From assembly GCA_009693015.1 (NCBI GenBank), contig SHYB01000011.1, positions 1 through 50,711 of the forward strand: DNA of 50,711 bases, written 5' to 3'. The stretch comes from Dehalococcoidia bacterium. GTDB lineage: Bacteria > Chloroflexota > Dehalococcoidia > SHYB01. Below, in pieces: positions 25,787-34,928 of this stretch (positions are counted from its first letter, which is position 1; each line of letters begins with the position of its first letter). Made by a program: the position numbers and the translations under genes. The notes below the pieces were generated by a model, which saw only the letters and a list, made by a program, of their open reading frames with translations, was not told the origin of the DNA and did no database searches.

Positions 25787-26000
25787 TCACTCGCACCTCG
25801 GTGACCGCCGCGTTTACAGGGATAGGATCGCCAACCTCACGGAGCGATTCAATATACAACTTGATGGCGTCCTTGATGTTCTCCAGCGCCTCTTCGTAGG
25901 TATCGCCCTGGGTGTAGCAGCCCTGGAGCACAGGGACGGAGGCAATGTACACGCCGTTCTCGTCCTGCTCCACCACCACGGTGTACTTATACTCGGTCAT
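25779..26000 (-). CDS. hicB: HicB-family antitoxin
   Basis: This 73-residue partial RNase H-fold antitoxin neutralises HicA. The signature is YTVVVEQDENGVYIASVPVL with QGCYTQGDTYEEALENIKDA. A GGAGGTGGAAC site precedes ATG 26000. It overlaps hicA downstream by eight bases. No DNA-binding helix-turn-helix is visible in this short form, so autoregulation is uncertain. Confidence 0.85.
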   Translation of the reverse strand: MTEYKYTVVVEQDENGVYIASVPVLQGCYTQGDTYEEALENIKDAIKLYIESLREVGDPIPVNAAVTEVRVSA

Positions 26001-26035
26001 GTTCCACCTCCATCACATGCAGTGTACCGCTACTT
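25998..26035 (-). repeat. Direct repeat, copy 2, leader of hicB
   Basis: On the minus strand this reads AAGTAGCGGTACACTGCATG followed by TGATGGAGGTGGAAC. It shares AAGTAGCGGTA, GTGATGGAGGT and GAAC with 26218-26259. It spans the restored stop of the broken hicB copy and the ribosome site of the intact hicB. Confidence 0.7.
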
Positions 26036-26220
26036 CGGGGTCTCCTGCGGCACGGGAATGCCGTCCTCGATGAGGGCTTCAACATACGCCTCCGCGGCCT
26101 CCTTGAGATTCGCCAGGCCTTGCTCTTGGTGGCGCCCTGAGAGACGCAGCCCCGGAGCGCAGGACAGTAGGCCACGTAGCCGGACTCTTTCCTCTTCTCC
26201 ATGATGACGGTGTAGCGCAT
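26030..26220 (-). pseudogene. Second HicB-like antitoxin gene, frameshifted
   Basis: From ATG 26220 the frame encodes MRYTVIMEKRKESGYVAYCP and ALRGCVSQGATK, a good HicB start. The reading then changes frame. The continuation EQGLANLKEAAEAYVEAL and IEDGIPVPQETPK is intact one frame over and ends in TAG at 26030. One base is missing within the AAG of GATK (about 26123-26126). Without the repair the frame runs into basic nonsense. It has no hicA of its own. Its sequence is clearly different from the intact hicB, so this is not a very recent duplicate. Confidence 0.85.
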
Positions 26221-26259
26221 GGTGTTCAGACCTCCATCACACCTAGCATACCGCTACTT
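26218..26259 (-). repeat. Direct repeat, copy 1, leader of the broken hicB
   Basis: On the minus strand this reads AAGTAGCGGTATGCTAGGTG followed by TGATGGAGGTCTGAACACC. It includes the stop codon of the MaoC gene (TAG). It is a near match of the segment at 25998-26035, so the broken hicB sits between two direct repeats. Confidence 0.7.
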
Positions 26260-26721
26260 GGGTGCTGTGGGCACGAGGACGGCGCGTTTGAGGGTGAGGA
26301 CGTCCTCGCCGCGCTGGTTGGAGACGATGGTCTCCACGCGGATGATGCCGCGGCCGCCCTTGCTGGAGAGGCGCTTCTCCAGGACGGTGGTGCGGGCGTA
26401 GATCGTATCGCCAATCCAGGTGGGCTTGAGGTGCTTGACCTCCTCATACTCCAGCGCGGCGATGGCCTTGCCGCTGACCTCCACCACACTCATGCCCACG
26501 CCGATGCTAAGCACGAGGAGGCCGACGACAAGGCGCTGCTTGTGCTGGCTCTGCTCGGCGTAGTGCTTATCTATGTGCATGGGCATGTGGTTCATGGTGA
26601 GCAGGCAGAACAGCTCGTTATCACCTTCGTTGATGGTCTTGCCGGGCCAGTGCTTATAGGTGTCGCCGATTTCGAACTGCTCGTAGTAGCGGCCGAAGCG
26701 ATCGCGGAAGTCGTAGTCCAT
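26254..26721 (-). CDS. MaoC-like hot-dog dehydratase
   Basis: This 155-residue single hot-dog domain protein is of the MaoC/enoyl-CoA hydratase type. It opens MDYDFRDRFGRYYEQFEIGD and carries the hydratase-2-like TINEGDNELFCLLTMNHMPM with HIDKHYAEQS, where the Asp/His pair sits. VVGLLVLSIGVGMSV and WIGDTIYARTTVLEKR follow. Such stand-alone proteins hydrate enoyl-CoA or mesaconyl-CoA substrates; the exact one cannot be read. An AAGGAG lies upstream of ATG 26721. Confidence 0.82.
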   Translation of the reverse strand: MDYDFRDRFGRYYEQFEIGDTYKHWPGKTINEGDNELFCLLTMNHMPMHIDKHYAEQSQHKQRLVVGLLVLSIGVGMSVVEVSGKAIAALEYEEVKHLKPTWIGDTIYARTTVLEKRLSSKGGRGIIRVETIVSNQRGEDVLTLKRAVLVPTAPK

Positions 26722-26786
26722 GGTGAAAGGGGCTCCTTTTCTTGCCTGTAGATGCAATTGCAGATTAGGTCAGCGGGCGAGCCATC

Positions 26787-26932
26787 CCCCTGGCCCCCTT
26801 TCCTTCGAGGGACTCAGGACAGGCTCTTTCCGGGAAGGGGGTGAAGAGAAGAGGGAATCGGGGGCACATCCCCCGCACCCTCTGCCAGAAAGGGGACTTC
26901 GCCCCCTTTCTGGACATACCCCCCGGCAGGGA
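26787..26932. repeat. Family A/B composite repeat, copy 4
   Basis: The left part (26787-26849) is a diverged family B palindrome with CCCCCTTTCC facing GGAAGGGGG, interrupted by TTCGAGGGACTCAGGACAGG. The right part holds family A hairpins CGGGGGCACATCCCCCG and CCAGAAAGGGG/CCCCTTTCTGG. The CATATGTTGTA part is missing. It lies between argG and the MaoC gene. Confidence 0.8.
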
Positions 26933-26967
26933 TAACGCCCGGAGGGCTGGCTGCGCGTGTCTCTCGC

Positions 26968-28221
26968 TCATTTTGACCGCTTCGCTTTGGGCGAGGGCTT
27001 GGGTGCATTCACGCCGCCATGCGCTGGGCCGCCCTGGGCGCGGGTCTGGGTGACGGTGGGCAGGCCGTAGATCTTGATGAAGCCGACGGCGGCGGAGTGA
27101 TCGAAGGTGTCCTCCTTGCCGTAGGTGGAGAGGTCTTTGCGGTAGAGGGATTGCACCGCCTTGCGCCCGACGACGGCAGCCGAGCCTTTGTGCAGGCGCA
27201 CGCGCACCGCGCCGGTGACGTGGCGCTGGGTGGAGGCGACGTAGGCGGCGAGGTCGTCGCGCATGTGGGTGAACCACAGGCCGTTGTAGATGAGGTCGGC
27301 GTACTCCTGGGCGACGCGGGCCTTGAACCGCGCCTGGTCCTTGGTGAGGGTGAGCGTCTCCAGCGCCTGGTGCGCGGCGACAAGCACGGTGGCGGCGGGT
27401 GCCTCGTAGTTTTCGCGGGACTTGATGCCGACGAGACGATTTTCCAGATGGTCGATGCGCCCTACGCCGTGCTCGCCGGCGATGACGTTGAGGCGCTGGA
27501 TGAGGGACGCGCCGCCAGTGCGACGGCCATCGAGGGAGACGGGGACGCCCTGCTCGAAGCCGATCTCCACGTAGGCGGCTTCGTCAGGCGCGTCGTGAGG
27601 CGATTTCGTCCAGGCGTAGATCTCTTCGGGAGGCTCCAGCCAGGCATCCTCCAACTTGCCGCCTTCGATGCTGCGGCCCCAGAGGTTGACGTCCACGGAG
27701 TAGGGCTTGTCCACGGTGACGGGCACGGGGATGCCGTGCTTGCGGGCGTAGGCGATGGCGGCGGCGCGGTCCATGAGCTCCCATTCGCGGGCAGGGGCAA
27801 TGACTTCCAGCTCCGGGGCCAGGGCATGGGTGGAGACATCGAACCGCACCTGGTCGTTGCCCTTGCCGGTGCAGCCGTGGGCGATAGCGGTCGCGCCTTC
27901 GCGGCGGGCGACGTCCACGAGCATCTGGGCGATGAGGGGACGGCCCAGCGCGGTGGCCAAGGGGTACACCCCTTCATAGACGGCGCCGGCCTGGAGCGCG
28001 GGCCAGACGAAGTCCTGGACAAAACGGTCGCGGGCGTCTTCCACGTAGGCGGCGACGGCGCCCACTTTGAGGGCCTTGGCCTTGATGGCGGCAAGCTCCG
28101 TCTCCGCGCCGAGGTCCACGGTCAGGGTGACGACGTCCATCTTGTAGTGCTGTTGGAGCCAGTGGATGGCGACGGAGGTGTCCAGTCCGCCGCTGTAGGC
28201 CAGGACGATCTTCTTGGGCAT
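26968..28221 (-). CDS. argG: Argininosuccinate synthase
   Basis: This enzyme joins citrulline and aspartate using ATP. The 417 residues carry the ATP pyrophosphatase P-loop [15 protein letters not shown] at 9-23, [15 protein letters not shown] and [14 protein letters not shown]. The last ~22 residues (from about AQGGPAHGG to KAKRSK) are a basic tail beyond the usual end. The start at 28221 opens [12 protein letters not shown] with AAGGA upstream; the longer frame reads through repeat sequence. Confidence 0.96.
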   Translation of the reverse strand: MPKKIVLAYSGGLDTSVAIHWLQQHYKMDVVTLTVDLGAETELAAIKAKALKVGAVAAYVEDARDRFVQDFVWPALQAGAVYEGVYPLATALGRPLIAQMLVDVARREGATAIAHGCTGKGNDQVRFDVSTHALAPELEVIAPAREWELMDRAAAIAYARKHGIPVPVTVDKPYSVDVNLWGRSIEGGKLEDAWLEPPEEIYAWTKSPHDAPDEAAYVEIGFEQGVPVSLDGRRTGGASLIQRLNVIAGEHGVGRIDHLENRLVGIKSRENYEAPAATVLVAAHQALETLTLTKDQARFKARVAQEYADLIYNGLWFTHMRDDLAAYVASTQRHVTGAVRVRLHKGSAAVVGRKAVQSLYRKDLSTYGKEDTFDHSAAVGFIKIYGLPTVTQTRAQGGPAHGGVNAPKPSPKAKRSK

Positions 28222-28276
28222 TGGGGTTATCCTTAGTTTGGTCCTTGGGTGCGCCGACACCGACAGATGGAGCGGA

Positions 28277-28492
28277 TGCTGCCGCGCTGTCGAGACGATC
28301 CTCATTGCTCCCACCCGCCCACCCATAGACGTGTGGGAACAGGGGCACATCCCTCCGATGGAATCGCGAGTCGCGCCGGGCGAACAGCCCGTCGGGACCT
28401 GTACCTCTACCAGAAAGGGGGCTCAGCCCCTCCCGATTCGCTTCGCTCATACGGGACTAACAGCTTTCTGGACATACCCCCAAGCGGCGGGC
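28277..28492. repeat. Family A two-hairpin repeat, copy 5, with insertions
   Basis: The element carries GCTGCCGCGCT, GCTCCCACCCGCCCACCC, AGGGGCACATCCCT and the hairpin 2 arms CCAGAAAGGGG and CTTTCTGG with GACATACCCCC. Extra sequence is inserted twice: GATGGAATCGCGAGTCGC plus more after hairpin 1, and GATTCGCTTCGCTCATACGG in the loop of hairpin 2. It fills most of the 311-base argD-argG gap. No gene is seen there. Confidence 0.75.
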
Positions 28493-28532
28493 AGCAGCGT
28501 GAGGCAGGTTGGTATCTTCTGAGCCGTCCTCC

Positions 28533-29735
28533 CTACAAGAGTTTCCTGGCGCTGCCGGCCTTGGCAAGGGCGGCGCTGAACTTGGCGAGGCCTTCATCCA
28601 CCTCGGCGGCGGAGATGACGAGAGGGGGCATGAAGCGCAGGGTGTTGGGGCGCGGCGCGTTGAGCAGCAGGCCTTCCTGGTTGGCCGCGGTGAGCACGTC
28701 AGCGGAGATGTCCTGGGTGAACTGGACGGCCTGGAGCAGGCCGCGCCCGCGCACCTCCTGGATGAAGGGGAACTCCGCCTGAAGTTTGCGAAAACCCTGC
28801 TGCAAGCGCTCGCCGTTTTTTCGGACGTTGTCCAGGACGTTGTGGGCCAGCACGTACTGCACCACGGTCTTGGCGACGTGGCAGACGAGGGGGTTGCCGC
28901 CGTAGGTGGAGCCGTGGTCTCCGGGGGTGAGGACGGCGGCGCTTTCCTTGGCGAGGAATGCGGCGATGGGGACGCCGCCGCCCAGCCCTTTGCCCAGCGT
29001 CATGACGTCCGGCTCTACGCCCGCCTGCTGGTAGCCGAACATCGTGCCCAAGCGCCCGACGCCGGTCTGCACCTCGTCAAGAATGAGGAGGAGGCCTTGC
29101 TCGTCGCACCAGGCGCGCACCTGCTTCAGGTAGTCCTTCGCGGGGATGATGACGCCGGCTTCGCCCTGCACGGGCTCCAGCATGACGGCGCAGGTGCGGT
29201 GCGTGGTGACGCGCTTGATCGCTTCGATGTCGTTATAAGGGACGTTGAGGAAGCCGGCGGGGATAGGCTCGTAGGGTTCCTGGTAATGGGGGTTGCCGGT
29301 GGCGGAGACCATGGCCAGGGTGCGGCCGTGAAAGCTGTTGAGAGCCGTGATGACCTCGTAGGCGCCCTTGCGGTGCAGCTTGCCCCACTTGCGGGCGAGT
29401 TTCACCGCGCCTTCGTTGGCCTCCGCGCCGCTGTTGGCGATGAACACGCGCTGGAGACAGGAGTTGGCCACGAGCAGCTCGGCAAGCTCGATCTGCGGCG
29501 TGGTGTAGAACTGGTTGGAAGCGAGAAAGAGGGTGCGGGCCTGCTCCTCAATGGCCTTGACCATGGCCGGGTGGCAGTGGCCCAGGGTGTTGACGGCCCA
29601 GCCGCCGACAAAATCGAGGTATTCCTTGCCGGCGTCATCCCACACCCGCAGGCCCTGGCCCTTGACCAGGGTCACGGGTTGGCGGCGGCCCGTTTGCATG
29701 TAGACGCGGGCCTCTCGCTCCTGCCATGTGCTCAT
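28533..29735 (-). CDS. argD: Acetylornithine aminotransferase
   Basis: This PLP-dependent enzyme converts N-acetylglutamate semialdehyde to N-acetylornithine. The 400 residues have the class III aminotransferase pattern: FVGGWAVNTLGHCHPAMVKA, NSGAEANEGAVKLAR, LILDEVQTGVGRLGTMF and the PLP lysine in MTLGKGLGGGVPIAA near 247. GSTYGGNPL follows. Acetylornithine specificity is inferred from the arg neighbours; related enzymes use ornithine or succinylornithine. ATG 29735 has a strong GGAGG. Confidence 0.92.
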   Translation of the reverse strand: MSTWQEREARVYMQTGRRQPVTLVKGQGLRVWDDAGKEYLDFVGGWAVNTLGHCHPAMVKAIEEQARTLFLASNQFYTTPQIELAELLVANSCLQRVFIANSGAEANEGAVKLARKWGKLHRKGAYEVITALNSFHGRTLAMVSATGNPHYQEPYEPIPAGFLNVPYNDIEAIKRVTTHRTCAVMLEPVQGEAGVIIPAKDYLKQVRAWCDEQGLLLILDEVQTGVGRLGTMFGYQQAGVEPDVMTLGKGLGGGVPIAAFLAKESAAVLTPGDHGSTYGGNPLVCHVAKTVVQYVLAHNVLDNVRKNGERLQQGFRKLQAEFPFIQEVRGRGLLQAVQFTQDISADVLTAANQEGLLLNAPRPNTLRFMPPLVISAAEVDEGLAKFSAALAKAGSARKLL

Positions 29736-29779
29736 ACGGGCCTCCAGGGACTCCGGCGCGGGGGACGACAACGCCCACC

Positions 29780-29785
29780 ATTATA
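29780..29785 (-). promoter_or_regulatory. TATAAT -10 box upstream of argD
   Basis: A perfect TATAAT on the minus strand lies 45 bases before the argD ATG. No matching -35 is visible at 16-18 bases, so it may need an activator or may be chance. Confidence 0.4.
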
Positions 29786-29879
29786 GTGTATCTGAAAGGA
29801 GAGGGGGCCGGCGCTTCTTACAGTTGCGTCCGGCGCTTGTTGGTTATGGCTGCAAGCGAGGCGACTGGATGCGGCGAAC

Positions 29880-30010
29880 CATCCCCCTGCCCCTTCCTTT
29901 CCGGGAAGGGGGTGAAGACGAGGGTTACAGGGGCACATGCCCTGTAACCCTTGCCAAAGATGGGCTTCGCCCCTCTCTGGACACACCCCAGGATGGGATG
30001 CTGCCGCGCT
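29880..30010. repeat. Family A/B composite repeat, copy 6
   Basis: A diverged B palindrome (CCCCTTCCTTTCCGGGAAGG) is followed by hairpin 1 (GGGTTACAGGGG facing CCCTGTAACCC, the longest stem 1 of all copies) and the right arm of hairpin 2 (CCCCTCTCTGG). The end is CACCCCAGGATGGGATGC with GCTGCCGCGCT. It lies between the UPF0182 gene and argD. Confidence 0.8.
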
Positions 30011-30027
30011 AAGAGAGGGCCTCGCTC

Positions 30028-32778
30028 CTACCGCTGGCGCTGACGCTTGAGCTCCTCGAGCAGCTTCTCCAGCTGCTGAATGATCTGGTCCAAGTTTTGC
30101 GGCTGACCCGTGCCGGCGCCAGGCGCGGGCGTCGGCTGGGCCGGCGACGGCGGTGGCTGCATGCTGCCGACGATGCCGGAAGGCGGAGACTGGCCGAGGG
30201 CCACGGCAAGCGCCCGCTCCAGCGAGGCCTCCATGACGGGGCTGCGGTCGTTCATGGCGACGACGACGCGCTTAAGTTCGGGAAAGGCGAGCGTGGCGGC
30301 TTGCAGGTAGATAGGCTCCACGTAGAGCAGCGACTGCTCCATGGGAATGACCAGCAGGTTGCCGCGGATGATCTTCGAGCCTTGCTGGCCCCAGAGGGTG
30401 AACTGCTGAGAGATCAGCGGGTCGTTGTTGATGCGCGCCTCCACCTGCTGGGGGCCGTCCACCTGCTTGTCCTTGGGAAAGGTGTAGGCGACGAGCTTGC
30501 CGTAGTTATCGCCGTCAATGCGGGCGGCGAGCCAGGCGACAAGGTTGGGCTTGTTCAGCGGTGTGAAGGGCAGCAGGAGGACGAACTCTTCCTTGGCCTC
30601 CTCCGGCAGGCGCATGATGAGATAGTAGGCCTCCATGGGCAGGGGAGCGTCGTAGAAGATTTCGGAAGGGCGGCTCCAGGTGTCTTCCCGCGTGAAGAAG
30701 ACGCGCGGATCAGTGACATGGTACAGGCGGTACACCTGCTCCTGGACGTTGAACAGCCCTTCGGGGTAGCGCACCTGGGCGCGCAACGCGGGGGGCATGG
30801 CGGCGAACGGCTGGAGGAGGCCGGGGAAGATGCGGGCATAGGTGTTGATGATGGCGTCCTGGGTGTCCACCTGGTAGAAGGTCACCGTGCCTTCATAGGC
30901 GTCAATCACCACCTTGACGCTGTTGCGGATGTAGTTGAAGCCATCGGCATGCTTGAAGGAGTAGGGGTAGCGGTCAGTGACGGTGTAGGCGTCCTGCATC
31001 CACCACAGCTTGCCGTTCGCCACCACCAGATAGGGGTCAGGGTCGAGCCGGAGGAACGGGGCGATCTTGGTGATGCGCTCCTGGATATCGCGGTAGAAGA
31101 GGATGCGGCTGTCGGCGTCCAGCTCGCCACTGATGAGCAGGTTGAAGTCGGCGAACTTCCAGGCGAAGGCGAGCCGGCGCACGATGGACCCCAGGGGCAC
31201 GCCGCTTGCGCCTTCGTAGTCTTCGAACACGGGCGCACCCTGCTCGTTGGGGTAGGAGAACTCTTGCGTCTTGGTGTTGACGGCGACCCAGGTCTTGGTG
31301 CGCTCGCCGTAGTAGATCTCCGGGCGATCCACGGGCAAGACGCCCTTGGGCGGCACGTCCTTGATGAGGAAGTCCGGCCTGCCTTCGGGGGTGAAGACGT
31401 TGACGGGGCTCATTGCCAGGCCGTAGCCGTGGGTGTACTGCAAACGCTGCGCCACCCAGGAATGGGCCTCCACCGGCAACTGCTCGGGGGCAAGCTCGCG
31501 GGCGGAGAGCATCACCTGGCGAGCCTTCCCGTCCAGGACATAGCGATCCACGTCTACATCCGTGAAGGTGTAGTAGGGGCGCAGGAACTGTATTTGATTG
31601 AGCGTATCGCGCAGGGGGCGATGGTCCCACAGGCGGACGTTATCTATGGTGGGGGCGTTGGCCGCGATCTGCGCCGCGGTGAGCACGCCGCCGGTGGGGA
31701 AGGGCCGCTCGTCTATGGCGTCAATACCGTAGGCCTGGCGGGTGAAAGCGATGTTGTCCTCGATGTAGGGAGTCTCGCGGGCGAGTTCGCTGGGCTGCAC
31801 CTGGAGGCGCTGGTACACCGCGGGGATGATAGCGAGGAAGAGGATGGCGGAGACGACCCAGACGCCGAATGCAGCGGGGGCAAACCGCCAGTTGGGGGTG
31901 ACGGCGGCGGCGATGCTGAGGCCGGCGACGATCACGGTGACGACGAGCATGAGGCGCAGGCCGAGGAGCTTGGCGGAGGCGTCCGTGGCGTTGGCCCCGG
32001 CAAGCGTGCCGCCCAGGCCGCGCTGGGAGAGCACCAGCTCGCTGATGTCCAGCCAGTAGCTCCAGCCGACGAAGAGCGCGAGAAGCGCCCCGAGCACGGC
32101 GAGGTGGATGCCCACGCCACGGCGGAAGGTGAAGCGGAAGCCTCGCAGGCTGAAGGATGCGCCGTAGACACCGAGCGCGCCGATAATCATGAGGAGCACC
32201 ACGCCCATCAGCCACGTCTGGACGAACCGGATGAGCGGCAGGCTGAGGGCGTAATAGGAGGGATTGCGGCTCCAGAGCGGGTCGCTCACGGGATCGCCGG
32301 CGGTGGTGACGAAGTCCTGGGCGTGCATCATGCGCAGCATGTTCTCCCACTGCCCTGAAGCGACCACGCCGAAGATGATGGCGAAGAAGATGCCGCCGAG
32401 GATGAGCCCTAGCGCGGCGAGACCCCTGACGGCGGCAATGGTTTCCGGGGGCAGCACGGCGGGCTCCTGGCTCATGGCGAGGCGGCGCGCGAGCAGGACG
32501 TTGCCCGCGAAGGCGAGGGCAAAGACCGCGGCGCCGGCGAAGAAGAGCCAGACGCGGGTGGTGAGCCGGGTGACGTAGATGTCCTTGTAGCCCAGCGAAT
32601 CGAACCAGAGCCAGTCCACGTAGATGTTCTTCAGTGTGTTGAGCAGCACGAGCAGGAGGATGACGCCGGCGAAAATCATGACGCCGCGGGCGATGCGGGC
32701 GTAGGGCAGATCGGGCGGCGCGGCGCGGCCTCCGCCGGAGTTCCCGCCCCAACCACCCTGCTGCGGCAATATGGACAT
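30028..32778 (-). CDS. UPF0182 family integral membrane protein
   Basis: This 916-residue protein of unknown function matches the UPF0182/COG1615 layout. There are about seven N-terminal membrane helices (about 30-345), starting with VMIFAGVILLLVLLNTLK and followed by the typical YVDWLWFDSLGYKDIY. A large extracytoplasmic region follows, with DLNxI-like LRDTLNQIQFLRPYYTFTDV, VAQRLQYTHGYGLAMSPVN and FYxxDPxDP-type text. The C-terminus is Pro/Gln-rich and coiled (LDQIIQQLEKLLEELKRQRQ). It begins nine bases after argB and is probably co-transcribed with argJ-argB. A link to arginine is not implied. Confidence 0.93.
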   Translation of the reverse strand: MSILPQQGGWGGNSGGGRAAPPDLPYARIARGVMIFAGVILLLVLLNTLKNIYVDWLWFDSLGYKDIYVTRLTTRVWLFFAGAAVFALAFAGNVLLARRLAMSQEPAVLPPETIAAVRGLAALGLILGGIFFAIIFGVVASGQWENMLRMMHAQDFVTTAGDPVSDPLWSRNPSYYALSLPLIRFVQTWLMGVVLLMIIGALGVYGASFSLRGFRFTFRRGVGIHLAVLGALLALFVGWSYWLDISELVLSQRGLGGTLAGANATDASAKLLGLRLMLVVTVIVAGLSIAAAVTPNWRFAPAAFGVWVVSAILFLAIIPAVYQRLQVQPSELARETPYIEDNIAFTRQAYGIDAIDERPFPTGGVLTAAQIAANAPTIDNVRLWDHRPLRDTLNQIQFLRPYYTFTDVDVDRYVLDGKARQVMLSARELAPEQLPVEAHSWVAQRLQYTHGYGLAMSPVNVFTPEGRPDFLIKDVPPKGVLPVDRPEIYYGERTKTWVAVNTKTQEFSYPNEQGAPVFEDYEGASGVPLGSIVRRLAFAWKFADFNLLISGELDADSRILFYRDIQERITKIAPFLRLDPDPYLVVANGKLWWMQDAYTVTDRYPYSFKHADGFNYIRNSVKVVIDAYEGTVTFYQVDTQDAIINTYARIFPGLLQPFAAMPPALRAQVRYPEGLFNVQEQVYRLYHVTDPRVFFTREDTWSRPSEIFYDAPLPMEAYYLIMRLPEEAKEEFVLLLPFTPLNKPNLVAWLAARIDGDNYGKLVAYTFPKDKQVDGPQQVEARINNDPLISQQFTLWGQQGSKIIRGNLLVIPMEQSLLYVEPIYLQAATLAFPELKRVVVAMNDRSPVMEASLERALAVALGQSPPSGIVGSMQPPPSPAQPTPAPGAGTGQPQNLDQIIQQLEKLLEELKRQRQR

Positions 32779-32787
32779 ATAACTATC

Positions 32788-33597
32788 CTATTCTTGCTCT
32801 TGTGCCGGCGATGCTATCGCGCCTATTCTCGTGCCGGCGACCTCGCCGGCGATGCTATCGCGCAAGGCATGGGCGCGCCGCCCGTCCACTATAAGCGATG
32901 CGGAGACGCCGTGGAGGGCGTGGAGGGCGGCTTCAACCTTGGGGGTCATGCCGCCTGCAATGATACCTGACTTGATGAGCTCGCGGGCGCGGGCAGGGGT
33001 GAGATGCGGGATGAGCGCGCCGTCCGCGCCTTTGACGCCAGGGACGTCGGTGAGAAAGACGAAGCGGTCAGCCTTGAGCGCGGCGCCGATGGCGGCGGCG
33101 GCGGTATCGGCGTTGATGTTGAGCAGCGTGGCGCCATCGCGTCCCTGGGCGTCGAGCACGGCGATGGGAGCGATGACGGGGATGTAGCCGTGGGCCAGGG
33201 CGGCGTGCACCGGCGCAGGGTCCACGCGGACGATTTCGCCCACGAGGCCGAGCACGGGGTTTTTGATACGGGCGCGCAGCATGCCGCCGTCCGCCCCGGA
33301 GAACCCCAGGGCGCGCCCGCCGGCGGCGTTGACGGCAGCGACGATCTGTTTGTTGACCACGCCGGCCAGCACGCCGACGACGGCATCAATAGCGTCGGGG
33401 CCGGTGACGCGCAGGCCGTCCACGAACACGGAGGGCACGTGGAGGCGATCCAGCCACTGGGTAATATGTTTGCCGCCGCCGTGGACGACGACGACCTGGT
33501 GGCCCTGCGCCTGGAGCCAGACAAGGTCAGGCGTGGTGGTATCGGCATCGCTGAGGGTGCTGCCGCCGATTTTGACGAGGATGCGCTGTGGGGTCAT
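32788..33597 (-). CDS. argB: Acetylglutamate kinase
   Basis: This enzyme phosphorylates N-acetylglutamate. The 269 residues of the amino-acid kinase fold include ILVKIGGSTLSD, VVVVHGGGKHITQWLDRL, VVNKQIVAAVNAAGG, LLNINADTAAAAIGAALKA and VFLTDVPGV. SGIIAGGMTPKVEAAL follows. No N-terminal arginine-sensing helix is present, so it is probably the short, feedback-insensitive form; this is inference. The 3' end contains a near-duplicate GCCGGCGATGCTATCGCGC, so the last ~15 residues may be a local duplication. Confidence 0.94.
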   Translation of the reverse strand: MTPQRILVKIGGSTLSDADTTTPDLVWLQAQGHQVVVVHGGGKHITQWLDRLHVPSVFVDGLRVTGPDAIDAVVGVLAGVVNKQIVAAVNAAGGRALGFSGADGGMLRARIKNPVLGLVGEIVRVDPAPVHAALAHGYIPVIAPIAVLDAQGRDGATLLNINADTAAAAIGAALKADRFVFLTDVPGVKGADGALIPHLTPARARELIKSGIIAGGMTPKVEAALHALHGVSASLIVDGRRAHALRDSIAGEVAGTRIGAIASPAQEQE

Positions 33598-33645
33598 GGT
33601 TGTGCCTCGCAGGGCAGCGGCAGTACAACCGCGGGCGGCGTTGGG

Positions 33646-34866
33646 CTAGGTGGTATACGCGCTGTTGTAGCGGACGTACTCTTCGGTAAGGTCGCAGCCC
33701 CAGGCGGTGGCGGTGTGCTGGCCCACGCCGAGGCGGGCGCGGACGCGGACGTCCGGCTCGCGCATGGAGACGACGGCGGCGTCCTTGAAAAACGGCACGG
33801 GCTGGCCGTTGTCCATCATGCAGATATCGTTGATGTACACCACGAGGGCGTCTTCTTCCATGCGCGCGCCGCTCTTGCCCAGCGCCATGACGACGCGTCC
33901 CCAGTTGGGATCGGCGCCGTGGACTGCGGCCTTGACCAGGGGCGACGAGGTGACGGCGCGGGCGGCGCGCCGGGCGTCTTCCAAGGAAGCCGCGCCCTCC
34001 ACGATGACTTCCAGCAGCTTGGTGGCGCCTTCGCCATCGCGGGCGATCTTTTTCGCCAGCGTGATGAGCACCTGGGCCAGCGCTTGCTCGAAGAGCGCGG
34101 CCTCCGGCGTTCCCGCGCGGATGACGGGGTTGCCCGCCTGGCCGTTGGCGAGGATGATACAGCTATCGTTGGTGCTGGAGTCGCCGTCCACGCTGACCAT
34201 GTTGAGCGACTGGTCCACGGCGGACTTGAGGGCGTCCTGGAGATGGACCGGCTCCACGGCGGCGTCCGAGGCCACAAAGCAGAGCATCGTCGCCATGTTG
34301 GGGTGGATCATGCCCACGCCCTTGGCGACGCCGGCGATGGTGCAGACCTTGCCGCCCATGGTGAAGCGGACGGCGGCCTCCTTGGGCACGCTGTCGGTGG
34401 TCATGATGGCGCGGGCGAACTGATGGCCGTGGGCGGCGGACAGATCGATCAGGGGAATCTTGGCGCGGAGGAGGGCCATGGGCAGCTCCACGCCGATGAT
34501 GCCGGTAGAGGCGACGAGGACGAGCTCTTCGGCGATGCCCAGCTTGCGCGCGGCGATAGCGGCCATGGCGATGGCGTCAAGCATGCCCTGGGGGCCGACG
34601 CAGGCGTTGGCGCAGCCGCTGTTGACCATGACGGCCTGGGCTGAGCGCGCGGCAAGGCGCCGGCGGTCAAGCGTAATAGTGGGAGAGACGACCTTGTTCT
34701 GGGTGAAGACGCCGGCCGCCGCCGCGGGCGTGGAGGAGTAGAGGAGGCCCAGGTCCAGCTTGTCCTTGCCGTAGGTTTTGAGGCCGGCGTAGATGGCGCC
34801 GGTGGTGAAGCCTGCGGCGGAGGCGATGTGGCCATCGGGAATCGTTGTTATCTGTTCTGCGCTCAT
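33646..34866 (-). CDS. argJ: Glutamate N-acetyltransferase / ornithine acetyltransferase
   Basis: This enzyme moves acetyl from N-acetylornithine to glutamate, closing the arginine acetyl cycle. The 406 residues cut themselves at the conserved HPNMATMLCF (near 190), with Thr of ATM as the nucleophile. Other family text is GFTTGAIYAGLK, VVMVNSGCANACVG-type VMVNSGCANACVGPQG and VHGADPNWGR. Whether it also uses acetyl-CoA (bifunctional) cannot be told. No argA is in the window. argB follows 48 bases downstream. Confidence 0.95.
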   Translation of the reverse strand: MSAEQITTIPDGHIASAAGFTTGAIYAGLKTYGKDKLDLGLLYSSTPAAAAGVFTQNKVVSPTITLDRRRLAARSAQAVMVNSGCANACVGPQGMLDAIAMAAIAARKLGIAEELVLVASTGIIGVELPMALLRAKIPLIDLSAAHGHQFARAIMTTDSVPKEAAVRFTMGGKVCTIAGVAKGVGMIHPNMATMLCFVASDAAVEPVHLQDALKSAVDQSLNMVSVDGDSSTNDSCIILANGQAGNPVIRAGTPEAALFEQALAQVLITLAKKIARDGEGATKLLEVIVEGAASLEDARRAARAVTSSPLVKAAVHGADPNWGRVVMALGKSGARMEEDALVVYINDICMMDNGQPVPFFKDAAVVSMREPDVRVRARLGVGQHTATAWGCDLTEEYVRYNSAYTT

Positions 34867-34874
34867 GACGCTCT

Positions 34875-34902
34875 ACTATAGCGCCTTCAGGGCGGGAAGC
34901 AA
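34875..34902 (-). promoter_or_regulatory. Possible argJ promoter
   Basis: On the minus strand TTGCTT (34902-34897) is 16 bases from TATAGT (34880-34875). The start codon is only nine bases further on, so the transcript would have almost no leader. If real, it would be near-leaderless; a promoter further upstream is also possible. Confidence 0.35.
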
Positions 34903-34928
34903 AAGGCCGGGGGCGAGGGCGGGGGCCG

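Noticed and set aside
32810-32865. Repeat at the argB 3' end as a mobile element
   Set aside because: GCCGGCGATGCTATCGCGC occurs twice only here. A local duplication of the gene end explains it.
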